A stretch of DNA of 37,241 nt, from assembly GCA_030429235.1 (NCBI GenBank), contig JAUIDB010000035.1, forward strand, positions 1 through 37,241, written 5' to 3'. Each line of letters begins with the position of its first letter. Positions within the stretch are counted from its first letter, which is position 1. Under the pieces are notes generated by a model. It ran no database searches. It worked only from the letters and a program-made list of their open reading frames with translations, and was not told the DNA's origin. The stretch is from Thermoanaerobaculia bacterium. Lineage in GTDB: Bacteria; Acidobacteriota; Thermoanaerobaculia; Multivoradales; JAIOJS01. Below are positions 5,791 through 13,937 of the stretch, piece after piece. Position numbers and translations under genes: made by a program.

Positions 5791-8301
5791 CTATTCGGTC
5801 GCCGATCGCAGGAGAAGGGCCAGTTTTCCCAGGGCATCAGTGAGGTTGGGAGTCTCCGCCAGGACCGGGAGCACGGGGTCGGCGGCCAGCGTCTGGAGCC
5901 GTTCTGGCATCGTCTGCAGAGTGAAGTGCCCGATCGACAGGTTGTCGTCGACCTCGTCCCAGTGGAGAGGAGCCGAGACCGGAGCCTCCGGCAGCGGGCG
6001 AAGGGAGTAAGGGGCGACCAGCAGTTGTCCCCGTCGATTCTGCAAGTAGTCCAGATAGACCCTGCCCTGGCGAGCGTCGAGCGTGCGGGCCAGAGTCGAG
6101 ATCTTCGGATGTCGGCTGTGGATCACGCGGGCCAGAAGTTCCGCCAAGAGACGGCTCTGGGTGTAGTCGCAAACCCCACCCAGCGGGATCAAGACGTGGA
6201 GGCCGGTGGAGCCGGACGTCTTGACCACCGCCGGTAGGTCGATCTCCTGGCAGAGGGTATGAGCCTCCCGAGCCAGGACGACGACATCCGCGAACGGCGC
6301 TTCCTTGGGATCGAGGTCGATGATGCTCCAGTCTGGCTTCTCCAGTCTGCCCACCCGACTCGCCCAGAGATGGAAGGGGATCGCGCCCAGGTTGGCCAGA
6401 TAGAGCAGGGTGTCGCGGTCGTTGCACACGAAGTACTCGATCGCCTTGGGCGGGTCCCCGCTCCACACCTCGATGGTCGGGACCCAGTCGGGAGCGTGGT
6501 CCGGAGCGTTCTTCTGGTAGAAGGACTTGCCATCGATTCCATCGGGGTAGCGATCCAACACCAGAGGGCGATCGCGCAGGTAGGGGAGCATCCACTGGGC
6601 CACGGTTTCGTAGTAGTCGAGCAGGTCTCCTTTGGTGAGGCCGCTCTTGGGCCAGAAGACCTTGGACCGGTTGCTCTGGCGAGCCCGGCGGGTGGGCGCG
6701 TCCGGTGGGAGTGGCGTCGCGGGTGGTGGGCTCGGCAGGCTCGCCGGTGGAAACTCCTCCAGGGGAAGCAGGCGGAGAAAGACTGGATGGCGGAGGTTGC
6801 CGTCGTCGGTTCGCTCCTTGTAACGAACTTCGCAGCGCAAGAGGGGGCGAATCCAACGGTCGGGCTCGGCGACGGGAACCTCGAGGCCGGGGCTGGGCTC
6901 TTCGATTCGCAGCTCCTCGAAAAGGGGTTCGAGGTCGCGGCGATCGGCCTCGGAGAATCCCGAGCCGACCCGTCCGGAGTAGACCAGCCCGTCTTCGGTC
7001 TGGGCGGCTACGTGCAAGGCGCCGACGCCCTGGGTCTGGTCCTTGGGTGGGCGGTACCCGACGATGACGAAGTCGTCGGTGTTGTCGGCGCGGATCTTGA
7101 GCCAATGGTCCGAGCGGCGGCCGCTGTGGTAGACGGAATCCCGCCGCTTGGCCATGATGCCCTCCAGCCCGAGCGTCTGGATCTGACCAAAGAGGGCTTC
7201 GCCTCGCTCCGCCAGGTCGTCGGCATAGCGCAGGACCCCGAGGCGCGGCACGATCCGAGCGAGCAGCTCCTTGCGTCGCTCCAGGGGCAGACTCCGCAGG
7301 TCCTTGCCGTCGAGCGCCAGGAGATCGAAGGCGTAGTAGGTCGCCGGTTGCTCGAGCGTCGCGCGGAGCACGTCGAGTCGACGACTGAGCTGAGCCCGAC
7401 GCTGGAGCCGCTGGAAGCTGGGACGACCGTCGTCCTCCAGGACGACGACCTCGCCGTCCAGAACGATGAACGGCGTGGGCAGCGAGAGGAGAGCTCGGGC
7501 GACGTCCGGGTACAGGCTGGTGGCATCGCGACCGCTGCGGTAGGTGAGCCTGGGATCGCCACCGTCGCGACCCGCGATCAAACGGAATCCGTCGTACTTC
7601 AGTTCGAACGTCCAGTCGGGGTGCGAGAAGGCCTTCTCCCGAGTCTCTGCCAGCATCGGTTGCAGGTCCGCGGCTTCGCCAGGCCAAGCGGGGAGGTTCA
7701 GCCGTTCCACCTCGCTTCGGGCCTCGGTCGCTCCGGAGGATCCCTCACCGAGCTCTTCAACCGTGAGTCCCGACAGGATGGAGGTCTCGACCGGTGCGAA
7801 CTCGTCGCTGCGGCGGGACCAACCATCCTGCTTTTTCAGCAGGAGCCACTCTCGCTTCTCTCGTTGGGTGGGGAAGAGGGTCCAGACCCCGCGGAGCTTG
7901 TGGCCCCGGAGTTCGAACAGAAGCTTGCCCTCTCGTTCCTCCTTTTCCGTGACGGGAAGGGGTACGAACTGACCTCGATCCCAGACGATCATCGCTCCGG
8001 CGCCATAGTTCCCGGCGGGGATGACCCCTTCGAAATCAGCGTAGTCGAGGGGGTGGTCCTCGGTCTGAACGGCGAAGCGCTTGACGGCGGGGTCGAGGCT
8101 GGGCCCCTGGGGCACCGCCCAGGACCGCAGCACTCCGTCGTACTCGAGGCGGAGGTCGTAGTGCAGCCGTCGAGCGGCATGCTTCTGGACCACGAAAACC
8201 CTCGGCCCACCACTGGGAGTAGCGCCACCGAACGGCTCGGGTGTCTGGTTAGCGTCTCGTTTGGCCCGATACTCGGCCAGCTGGTCTTTGGGGGTGGTCA
8301 A
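5791..8301 (-). CDS. ligD: Multifunctional NHEJ ligase/polymerase/phosphoesterase LigD
   Basis: An 836-residue ATP-dependent DNA ligase D for Ku-dependent non-homologous end joining. Domain order is PE-LIG-POL. The 3'-phosphoesterase spans about 32-160 (VVQKHAARRLHYDLRLE). The ligase spans about 212-520, with adenylated Lys235 in KYDGFR, DGEVV (282-286) and motif EGIMAKR (380-386). A Pro/Ser-rich linker at about 515-540 is followed by the primase-like polymerase (about 548-805), with metal ligands Asp662 and Asp664 in IIDLDP and a third Asp at 751. The TTG start at 8301 is preferred because the protein then begins with the usual LAEYRAKRD..TPEP segment; no in-frame ATG fits. It diverges from ku across a 75-nt shared region. 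Confidence 0.95.
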   Translation of the reverse strand: MTTPKDQLAEYRAKRDANQTPEPFGGATPSGGPRVFVVQKHAARRLHYDLRLEYDGVLRSWAVPQGPSLDPAVKRFAVQTEDHPLDYADFEGVIPAGNYGAGAMIVWDRGQFVPLPVTEKEEREGKLLFELRGHKLRGVWTLFPTQREKREWLLLKKQDGWSRRSDEFAPVETSILSGLTVEELGEGSSGATEARSEVERLNLPAWPGEAADLQPMLAETREKAFSHPDWTFELKYDGFRLIAGRDGGDPRLTYRSGRDATSLYPDVARALLSLPTPFIVLDGEVVVLEDDGRPSFQRLQRRAQLSRRLDVLRATLEQPATYYAFDLLALDGKDLRSLPLERRKELLARIVPRLGVLRYADDLAERGEALFGQIQTLGLEGIMAKRRDSVYHSGRRSDHWLKIRADNTDDFVIVGYRPPKDQTQGVGALHVAAQTEDGLVYSGRVGSGFSEADRRDLEPLFEELRIEEPSPGLEVPVAEPDRWIRPLLRCEVRYKERTDDGNLRHPVFLRLLPLEEFPPASLPSPPPATPLPPDAPTRRARQSNRSKVFWPKSGLTKGDLLDYYETVAQWMLPYLRDRPLVLDRYPDGIDGKSFYQKNAPDHAPDWVPTIEVWSGDPPKAIEYFVCNDRDTLLYLANLGAIPFHLWASRVGRLEKPDWSIIDLDPKEAPFADVVVLAREAHTLCQEIDLPAVVKTSGSTGLHVLIPLGGVCDYTQSRLLAELLARVIHSRHPKISTLARTLDARQGRVYLDYLQNRRGQLLVAPYSLRPLPEAPVSAPLHWDEVDDNLSIGHFTLQTMPERLQTLAADPVLPVLAETPNLTDALGKLALLLRSATE

Positions 8302-8337
8302 GGCGCCGCGTGTTCCCGCACTGTGAGGTCGTTCTGA

Positions 8338-8371
8338 GTGGCAATCCTGGCCCAAACATGCTATAACAGCA
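8338..8371 (+). promoter_or_regulatory. ku promoter with inverted repeat over the -10 box
   Basis: GTGGCA (8338-8343, four of six -35 matches) is separated by 18 nt from TATAAC (8362-8367, five of six -10 matches). The -10 lies inside a perfect 5-bp inverted repeat, ATGCT-ATAAC-AGCAT (about 8358-8372). The ku ATG is only 9 nt after the -10 and has no Shine-Dalgarno, implying leaderless translation. The repeat may be a regulator site affecting both ku and divergent ligD. Confidence 0.45.
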
Positions 8372-8376
8372 TCACC

Positions 8377-9264
8377 ATGCCAGCACGCTCGATCGCTACC
8401 GGCACGATCTCGTTTGGTCTCGTGGCCATTCCGGTGCGGATGTACTCGACCGGTGAGACGTCCCGCTCCATCTCGTTCAGCTGGCTGCACGAGAAGTGTC
8501 ACGGGCGAGTGAAGCAGCAGTACTACTGCCCAACGGACGAGGTGACGGTCGACCGCAAGGATCTCGTGAAGGGCTACCAGTTCGCCAAAGACCAGTACGT
8601 GGTCTTCACGCAGGAAGAACTCAAGGCGTTCGATGCCAAGGCCACCCACTCGATCGATATCGCCGAGTTCGTGCCCGCCGAGCAGGTGGATCCGCTGTAC
8701 TACGAGAAGGCCTACTTCCTAGGACCCAACGTGGGCGGGGATCGACCCTACCGCCTCCTGACGGCGGCGATGCGCGCGACGGGGCGGGTCGCGATCGCCC
8801 GGTACGCCGCGCGGGGCAAGATGTACATCGTCCTGCTGCGGCCCTACCAGGACGGCGTGATCATGCAGCAGCTGCGCTATGCCGACGAGGTGCGCTCCTT
8901 CGAGGAGGTTCCCCTCGGGGACGTCGAAGTGGAGGAGAAGGAACTCGAGCTGGCCAAGATGCTGGTCGACCAGATCGCCTCCGACACCTTCGATCCGTCG
9001 GCCTACGAAGACAAGACCAAGCAGGCCATCCGCGAGATGATCGAGCAGAAGATCGAGGGCAAGGAGATCACGGCGGCGACGCCAGAAGAGCCCAAGGGCC
9101 AGATCATCGATCTCATGGAGGCTCTGAAGGCCAGCCTGGGCGGAGCCGAGGGCGAGGCCGAAGCCGAACGCAAACCCCCCAAGCGTTCCCGCGCCTCGAA
9201 GTCCAGCAAGAAGGCCTCCAGCGGAGGACGCAAGCGTGCAGCTGGTGGATCTAGCGACGGTTAG
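8377..9264 (+). CDS. ku: Ku protein, NHEJ end-binding
   Basis: A 295-residue bacterial Ku. It forms a homodimeric ring on DNA double-strand ends and recruits LigD, which diverges next door. The N-terminus (ARSIATGTISFGLVAIPVRM) matches the family start, which is why the ATG at 8377 is chosen over an upstream in-frame GTG at 8338. The beta-barrel core occupies about residues 1-255, including FVPAEQVDPLYYEKAYFL. The last 36 residues are a Lys/Arg/Ser-rich flexible tail, as in Ku proteins that contact DNA and LigD through a basic C-terminus. The 3' end overlaps the MerR-TPR gene by 29 nt. Confidence 0.96.
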   Translation: MPARSIATGTISFGLVAIPVRMYSTGETSRSISFSWLHEKCHGRVKQQYYCPTDEVTVDRKDLVKGYQFAKDQYVVFTQEELKAFDAKATHSIDIAEFVPAEQVDPLYYEKAYFLGPNVGGDRPYRLLTAAMRATGRVAIARYAARGKMYIVLLRPYQDGVIMQQLRYADEVRSFEEVPLGDVEVEEKELELAKMLVDQIASDTFDPSAYEDKTKQAIREMIEQKIEGKEITAATPEEPKGQIIDLMEALKASLGGAEGEAEAERKPPKRSRASKSSKKASSGGRKRAAGGSSDG

Positions 9265-10150
9265 TCGGTTCCCGTCGCAGTCGTTCCTCGGTGGCTTGGG
9301 TCCCCAGTCTGGTGCACTCGGCTACCCGACGCGCGAGGTGGCGCAGCTCATCGGGGTCAGTGAAGCCCGGGTTCGCTACTTCGTGCGCAGTGGACTGCTG
9401 CAGCCAGCCCGGGGACGCAGGAACGAGTTTCGCTTCTCCTTCCAGGACGTCGTACTGCTGCGCACGGCCAAGGAACTTCTCGATGCTGGGATCTCGCCGC
9501 GACGGGTACGGCGAGCACTAGCCAATCTTCCGCGACAGCTCCCCAAGGGCCGTTCGCTCACCGGCGTCCGCATCCAGGCCGAGGGCGGCGAGGTCGTCGT
9601 CCGGGAGGGAGAGAGGCGATGGGTGCCCGAATCGGGGCAGCTGCTGCTCGACCTCGATGTCGGAGAATTGGCGCAGGCCGCCGCTCCCCTGGCGCCGCGG
9701 CTGGTGGAGGATGCCGAACGTTCGGTCGTCGACGCCGACGAGTGGTTTGCCGTGGGCTGCGAGGTCGAGGCCCTGTCACCAGCGGAGGCGATCCGCGCCT
9801 ACCAGCGGGTGCTCGAAGAGAAGCCGAGTCACCTCGACGCTCGCATCAATCTGGGTCGGATGCTGCACGAGACGGGCTGCATCGACGATGCGCGCGAGCA
9901 CTATCTCCAGGTACTGGAACGCTACCCGGGACACGCCATCGCGTCGTACAACCTCGGCGTAGCCTTCGAGGATCTGGGCCGCTTCGAGGAGGCAGCCCAG
10001 GCGTACGAGCTGGCGATCCACGCCGAGCCCGAACACGCAGATGCCTACTTCAATCTGGCGGGCGTGTGCGAGCGACTGGGGCGCAATCAGGAGGCGTTCC
10101 GTTACCTCAAAGAGTATCGACGTCTAGTGCTCGAGAGGCGGCAGGGCTGA
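9236..10150 (+). CDS. MerR-type HTH and TPR repeat regulator
   Basis: A 304-residue fusion. Residues about 30-98 form a MerR-like winged helix (YPTREVAQLIGVSEARVRYFVRSGLL) of the type that opens with recognition of a spaced promoter. A linker at about 100-175 is followed by three or more TPR units (about 180-300; NLGRMLHETG, NLGVAFEDLGRFEEAAQAYELAI, NLAGVCERLG). The GTG at 9236 lies inside ku but has a strong GGAGG (9223-9227) 8 nt upstream, which decides the start. MerR-TPR proteins of this layout occur in acidobacteria and related phyla; the TPRs may sense a protein partner. The overlap with ku suggests co-transcription and possibly control of the NHEJ genes, which is an inference. Confidence 0.85.
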   Translation: MQLVDLATVSRFPSQSFLGGLGPQSGALGYPTREVAQLIGVSEARVRYFVRSGLLQPARGRRNEFRFSFQDVVLLRTAKELLDAGISPRRVRRALANLPRQLPKGRSLTGVRIQAEGGEVVVREGERRWVPESGQLLLDLDVGELAQAAAPLAPRLVEDAERSVVDADEWFAVGCEVEALSPAEAIRAYQRVLEEKPSHLDARINLGRMLHETGCIDDAREHYLQVLERYPGHAIASYNLGVAFEDLGRFEEAAQAYELAIHAEPEHADAYFNLAGVCERLGRNQEAFRYLKEYRRLVLERRQG

Positions 10151-10539
10151 TGTCCTGCGGCCGGGCCAGGTCGCCGGTGGCCTCTGGCCCCAAGACATCT
10201 CCCGCTCCGAGCCTGGGAGTCCCGGCCAGGCTCGCGCTGGCGGCGCTCGTTCTGTTCTCCATTCTGGTTCCCGGCGTCGGCCTGCTAGGGCTCGGCTGGG
10301 TTGCGCTGGCGATCGTCGTCGGCGAGGCGCTCGTCTGCTTGGGCCAGGATCAGCCTGCGTCCCTCGGAGTCGCGGCCCTCGCCGAACCCCTCACTCTGTC
10401 CCCCTCCCGCGGTTCGCCCACCGGGTTCGTGTTCGCAGCCATCGAATACGAACCAATCCGGGAGGCAACATGGCGCAGCGGAGCCGCTGGTGGGCCAAGG
10501 TATTGCTTTACGGGGTGCTGGAGTTTGGCGCGCTTCTAG
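10150..10539 (+). CDS. Small hypothetical membrane protein
   Basis: A possible 129-residue protein whose ATG overlaps the stop of the MerR-TPR gene (TGATG). Residues about 28-65 form one long or two short hydrophobic helices (LALAALVLFSILVPG, WVALAIVVGEALVCL). Codon third positions are GC-rich in the first two thirds, consistent with coding. The last 70 nt overlap the next small gene in another frame, which weakens the case; the true gene may be shorter or absent. No function is recognised. Confidence 0.4.
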   Translation: MSCGRARSPVASGPKTSPAPSLGVPARLALAALVLFSILVPGVGLLGLGWVALAIVVGEALVCLGQDQPASLGVAALAEPLTLSPSRGSPTGFVFAAIEYEPIREATWRSGAAGGPRYCFTGCWSLARF

Positions 10540-10658
10540 GCATTCCGATCCGACCGCGGGACATCGAAGCGATGACCCGACAGATGAACGACACCCTCGT
10601 GGCCGAGGTACTCAAAGGAGAGCGAGAGGGGGAGGGAGAGCCTCCGCGCCCCGACTAG
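10470..10658 (+). CDS. Small conserved-looking hypothetical protein, 62 aa
   Basis: A 62-residue protein starting MAQRSRWWAKVLLYGVLEFGALLG. It has one short amphipathic or membrane-associated N-terminal helix (about 8-25) followed by a charged helix with IRPRDIEAMTRQMN and an acidic, Pro-ending tail. A good GGGAGG Shine-Dalgarno sits 4 nt before the ATG. It runs convergently into the HD-domain gene 11 nt later. I do not recognise a family; the start signal and clean composition argue that it is real. Confidence 0.6.
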   Translation: MAQRSRWWAKVLLYGVLEFGALLGIPIRPRDIEAMTRQMNDTLVAEVLKGEREGEGEPPRPD

Positions 10659-10669
10659 TTGTTGGGGGC

Positions 10670-11266
10670 TCAGTTCTGGGCGAGGCGACCGTCGAGTTCG
10701 AGGCGGGCGGCGGCGCCTTGCATTGCGGCCAGGACGTTGGCGACGTGATCCCACAGAGCGAGTTCGCCGCCGAAAGCGACGCGGCTGAAGTCTGCCGTGG
10801 CCGCCTCCACGTGGTCTCGATCAACGCCGCCGGCAAAGGCCCGCTCCTTCCAGCGTTTGCGAATCGACTTCAGCTTCATCTCGCGGATGTCCTTACTCGG
10901 ACGCACCAAGGCGCCGGCAATGATCAGACCCGTGACCTCATCGCAGGCGAGGAGGGCGTAGTCGATCAGCTCCTTGCGCTCGACTCCCGTGCCCTCGGTG
11001 TTGTGCGACAGGATGGCCTGGACCACCTCCTCGGGACAGCCCTGTTCGCGCAGGATCGGTGCGCCCTTCGCAGGATGATCCTCCAGGGTCGGGTGCACCT
11101 CCCAGTCGAAGTCGTGGAGCAGACCGGCCAGACCCCACAGTTCGGGGTCTCCGCCCAGGGTTTCGGCGTAGGCCCGCATCGCCGACTCGACCGCAACCAT
11201 GTGGCGTCGCAGACCGGGGGCGGCCACGTATTCCTGGACGATGCTCCAGGCTCGTTCTCTATCCAT
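10670..11266 (-). CDS. HD-domain (HDIG-type) phosphohydrolase-like protein
   Basis: A 198-residue HD-superfamily protein. Metal-binding positions visible are His22 (RRHMVAVE), the His51-Asp52 doublet (LLHDFDWE), His88 (ILSHNT) and Asp109 (ACDEVTGLI), spanning most of the chain. Such stand-alone proteins hydrolyse phosphate esters of nucleotides or small molecules; the substrate cannot be predicted. No signal peptide or partner domain is present. It reads convergently with the preceding small gene. The start lies directly after a TAGGTT -10-like box, without a Shine-Dalgarno. Confidence 0.85.
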   Translation of the reverse strand: MDRERAWSIVQEYVAAPGLRRHMVAVESAMRAYAETLGGDPELWGLAGLLHDFDWEVHPTLEDHPAKGAPILREQGCPEEVVQAILSHNTEGTGVERKELIDYALLACDEVTGLIIAGALVRPSKDIREMKLKSIRKRWKERAFAGGVDRDHVEAATADFSRVAFGGELALWDHVANVLAAMQGAAARLELDGRLAQN

Positions 11267-11272
11267 GGAGCA

Positions 11273-11301
11273 AACCTAACGGATCGGTGCGGCGGGAACA
11301 A
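11273..11301 (-). promoter_or_regulatory. Leaderless-type promoter of HD-domain gene
   Basis: On the minus strand, TTGTTC (11301-11296) is 17 nt from TAGGTT (11278-11273), which ends 6 nt before the ATG at 11266. There is no Shine-Dalgarno between them, so transcription would start at or next to the start codon. Confidence 0.4.
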
Positions 11302-11368
11302 GGGAGCGGGCTCGCGCGGGGCGACTCGCTACGCTCGCCCAAACTGACCAAACCAAGAGGTCGGGACC

Positions 11369-12220
11369 TCAGCAGTTGAACCCCGGCGTCCAGATCTTCG
11401 GGTCGGTGGCGAAGAACTCCTCGATCTCGTCTTCGGGAAGGTCCCCGCACACCTCCAGAATGGGAAACGTGATCGCGATGTCGCCGCCGACCGCTTGCTT
11501 GACACGCGACAAACGAAGGCCGGTGGAAGTGATGATCCAGTCCGACCACTCGAAGGCGCGCGGCTCGGCCTCTCCAGCACTGCCGTCTTCTTGCTGTAGG
11601 ACGTACTCCCAGCGTTCCATCAGGCCGCTGTCGCGGGACACCAGGCCCCAGTATCGATCGCCAGACGTCAGCCCGACGCCCGTGGAGAAGCTCAGCTGGA
11701 CGACATCGTAGGTGCTTCCGTCGATCTCACGGGGCGCCTCGGTCGAGAGATGGACCCCCGGGTCGAGCCACTTCCAGGGCATCAGGAACCAGTAGGTGTC
11801 GTTGATGAAGCGTCCCTGTGCCATTTCGAGAAGGCTGGCGAGGGAGTCGCCGGTCTGCTCATCGCCGTCGAGCCAGGCGGCGCCGAGGCCGGTGTTGGTA
11901 TTGAAGTCGACCCGATAGGCGGCGCCCTCGCGGGTGCTGCCTTCGACGCGGTAGTCCCCCGTCCAGCGATCCCACCAGTGGTGGTGGCGGGTCAGCTCCT
12001 CCTCGCCCCGGAGGACGACGAAGTCGAAACGGAAGAGGCGCGAGGCCTCGAACGCCGCCTCTCCTCCCATTGTCTGCTGCGTCTTTTCAGCCAGGGTCAC
12101 GGCTCCAGAGTCGCGAACCTCTGTGGGGTTCTCGTCGCTCCCGAAGGCGGGCACCACGAGCGTGAGGAGAAGGAGAAGGGACGTGACGGAGCGTCGGTAC
12201 TGGCTTGGCTTGGCACTCAT
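11369..12220 (-). CDS. Secreted protein of unknown function (DUF6503-like)
   Basis: A 283-residue protein with a signal peptide: positive RR, the hydrophobic core SLLLLLTLVVPAF, then GSDEN. The mature part is rich in Trp and Tyr and in beta-strand patterns (RFDFVVLRGEEE, DYRVEG, WLMPWKWLDPG-type segments). It resembles the LolA/LppX-like or DUF6503 family of periplasmic proteins that handle lipids or lipoproteins, but this is a loose match. The ATG at 12220 is chosen because it gives a normal signal peptide; an upstream extension would overlap the ferredoxin terminator. It sits alone between the HD gene and the ferredoxin. Confidence 0.7.
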   Translation of the reverse strand: MSAKPSQYRRSVTSLLLLLTLVVPAFGSDENPTEVRDSGAVTLAEKTQQTMGGEAAFEASRLFRFDFVVLRGEEELTRHHHWWDRWTGDYRVEGSTREGAAYRVDFNTNTGLGAAWLDGDEQTGDSLASLLEMAQGRFINDTYWFLMPWKWLDPGVHLSTEAPREIDGSTYDVVQLSFSTGVGLTSGDRYWGLVSRDSGLMERWEYVLQQEDGSAGEAEPRAFEWSDWIITSTGLRLSRVKQAVGGDIAITFPILEVCGDLPEDEIEEFFATDPKIWTPGFNC

Positions 12221-12264
12221 GAAGCGTTTCCTCGAGCGGGTGTACGAAGGGGAACCGAGATCCC

Positions 12265-12299
12265 GGAAAATAAAAAGGGCGCCCATGGAAAGGGCGCCC
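12265..12299 (-). terminator. Intrinsic terminator after ferredoxin gene
   Basis: On the minus strand, two GGGCGCCC arms (12299-12292 and 12284-12277) separated by 7 nt form an 8-bp GC stem, followed by TTTTTATTTT (12276-12267). It lies 28 nt past the ferredoxin stop and is the clearest intrinsic terminator in the window. Confidence 0.85.
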
Positions 12300-12326
12300 C
12301 GGGAGGGCGGTGTACCTCGATCCGAC

Positions 12327-12581
12327 CTAGGGAGCGGTGAGATCGAAGTGTTCGTAGTTCACGGCGATGTATTTCTCCCACTCGTCCGGGACCTCTTCCT
12401 CGGGGAAGATCGCCGTGACCGGGCAAGCGTCCACGCAGAGGCCGCAATCGATGCACTCCTCAGGGTGGATGTAGAGCATTTTGTGTTCGTCTTCCTGACC
12501 GTAGATGCAGTCCACCGGGCAGACATCGACACAGGACGTGTCCTTCACTCCGATACAGGGTTCCGCGATGATATGGGTCAT
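12327..12581 (-). CDS. fdxA: 7Fe-8S type ferredoxin
   Basis: An 84-residue electron carrier with two cluster motifs: Cys9-x7-Cys17-x3-Cys21-x3-Cys25 and Cys43-x2-Cys46-x2-Cys49-x3-Cys53, each ending in Cys-Pro. The long spacing between the first two cysteines is typical of FdxA-type [3Fe-4S]/[4Fe-4S] ferredoxins, and the start (MTHIIAEPCIGVKDTSC) is characteristic. It is shorter than the usual 105-110 residues, because the C-terminal extension is reduced. It appears monocistronic, with its own TATAGT box upstream and an intrinsic terminator downstream. A GGAG lies about 12 nt before the ATG. The redox partner is unknown. Confidence 0.92.
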   Translation of the reverse strand: MTHIIAEPCIGVKDTSCVDVCPVDCIYGQEDEHKMLYIHPEECIDCGLCVDACPVTAIFPEEEVPDEWEKYIAVNYEHFDLTAP

Positions 12582-12634
12582 GGGCGGTGTAGCTCCTTCG
12601 GGGCCCCGGAGGACCGCTAGTAGTTCGAGTGGTA

Positions 12635-12640
12635 ACTATA
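12635..12640 (-). promoter_or_regulatory. -10 box of ferredoxin gene
   Basis: TATAGT (minus strand, five of six matches) lies in the 69-nt gap between hemL and the ferredoxin gene, giving a leader of about 45 nt. No good -35 is seen; its place falls within the end of hemL. Confidence 0.35.
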
Positions 12641-12650
12641 CACCCGCCGC

Positions 12651-13937
12651 CTAGGAGCGTCGACCGAGTTCGGCAAACCCGGATCGGAAGGCCTCGAGGC
12701 TCTGGTCGATCACCTTCTCGTCGTGCGCGAGCGACACGAAGAGGGTCTCGTACGGCGAGGGAGGAAGGTGGACACCCCGCTCCAGGAGGTGGTGGAAGAG
12801 GCGGCCGAAGGCCGGCCGGTCGGAGGCGTCGACATCTGCCGATTGCCGTACCGAACCGGAGGTCAGGAAGAATGCCACCATCGATCCCTGACGGTGCACC
12901 ACGACCGGGACCCGAGCCTCGGCCGCCGCCGCTCGGATGCCTTCGGCCAGCCTTTGGGAACAACGGTCGAGGCGCTGGTAGGCATCGCTCGGCGGAGCCA
13001 GCTCGTGGAGCGTGGCCAACCCGGCGGCGGTGGCCAGAGGGTTCCCGGACAGCGTTCCCGCCTGGTAGACCGGACCCGCAGGGGCGATCTGCTCCATCAG
13101 GTCGCGTCGCCCGCCATAGGCTCCGATGGGGAGCCCCCCGCCGATTACCTTGCCGAGGGTCGTCAGGTCGGGAGTCACGCCGGTAACTCCCTGAGCGCTC
13201 GACCAAGCCACGCGGAACCCCGTCATGACTTCGTCGAAGACCAGCAGGGCGCCTTCGCGGTCGCAGAGCTTCCTCAGCCCGGCAAGGAATCCCACTGCGG
13301 GAGGCACCAGGCCCATGTTGCCGGCGAAGGGTTCGACGAAGACGGCCGCGATCTCACCCTGGTGGTGTGCGAAGAGTGCTTCGACCGCTTCGAGATCGTT
13401 GTAGGGGGCGAGCAGGGTATCCGCCACCACCGGCGCGGGGACGCCGGGCGAGGACGGGACTCCGAGGGTCGCGGCGCCCGAGCCCGCTGCCACCAAGAAG
13501 GCATCGCCGTGGCCGTGGTAGCAGCCCACGAACTTGATGAGGCGGTCGCGTCCGGTGGCGGCTCGGGCCAGGCGGAGAGCCGACATCGTGGCCTCGGTCC
13601 CCGAGTTCACCAGTCGTACCATCTCCACGCTCGGCAACGCGTCGACGATCACTTCGGCGAGTTCGATCTCCGAGCGACTGGGGGCTCCGAAGAGCACACC
13701 CCGCTCCAGCGCCGCCTGCAAGGCCTGCTCGACCCGCGGGTGTCGGTGGCCGAGGATCATCGGCCCGTAGCCCCCGATGAAGTCGACGTAGCGCTTTCCC
13801 TCCTCGTCCACGAGCCACGCGCCCTCGGCCTCCCGGATGAAGGGCGGGGTTCCACCGACACCGCGGAAAGCACGCACCGGGGAGTTGACCCCGCCGGGGA
13901 TCAGCTGCGTGGCTCGGGTCAGCAAGGCCCGACTCAT
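12651..13937 (-). CDS. hemL: Glutamate-1-semialdehyde 2,1-aminomutase HemL
   Basis: A 428-residue PLP enzyme converting glutamate-1-semialdehyde to 5-aminolevulinate, the second committed step of the C5 heme pathway. It is full length, starting with [17 protein letters not shown]. The PLP lysine is Lys263 in [32 protein letters not shown] (111-125) and [10 protein letters not shown] (234-243) are the cofactor-binding segments. The ATG overlaps the hemB stop (ATGA), so it is the last gene of the coupled ATPase-ATPase-hemB-hemL set. Its product feeds HemB, its neighbour, while HemA, which makes its substrate, is encoded 14 kb away. Confidence 0.96.
   Translation of the reverse strand: MSRALLTRATQLIPGGVNSPVRAFRGVGGTPPFIREAEGAWLVDEEGKRYVDFIGGYGPMILGHRHPRVEQALQAALERGVLFGAPSRSEIELAEVIVDALPSVEMVRLVNSGTEATMSALRLARAATGRDRLIKFVGCYHGHGDAFLVAAGSGAATLGVPSSPGVPAPVVADTLLAPYNDLEAVEALFAHHQGEIAAVFVEPFAGNMGLVPPAVGFLAGLRKLCDREGALLVFDEVMTGFRVAWSSAQGVTGVTPDLTTLGKVIGGGLPIGAYGGRRDLMEQIAPAGPVYQAGTLSGNPLATAAGLATLHELAPPSDAYQRLDRCSQRLAEGIRAAAAEARVPVVVHRQGSMVAFFLTSGSVRQSADVDASDRPAFGRLFHHLLERGVHLPPSPYETLFVSLAHDEKVIDQSLEAFRSGFAELGRRS

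Noticed and set aside
6259-8337. 692-codon open frame on the plus strand opposite ligD
   Set aside because: It is the antisense shadow of ligD in GC-rich sequence; the composition is not protein-like and no motif is seen.
12208-12222. TTGGCACT-CATG-AAGC, sigma-54-like on the plus strand
   Set aside because: The -12 element is poor, it lies over the start of an oppositely oriented gene, and no plus-strand gene follows.
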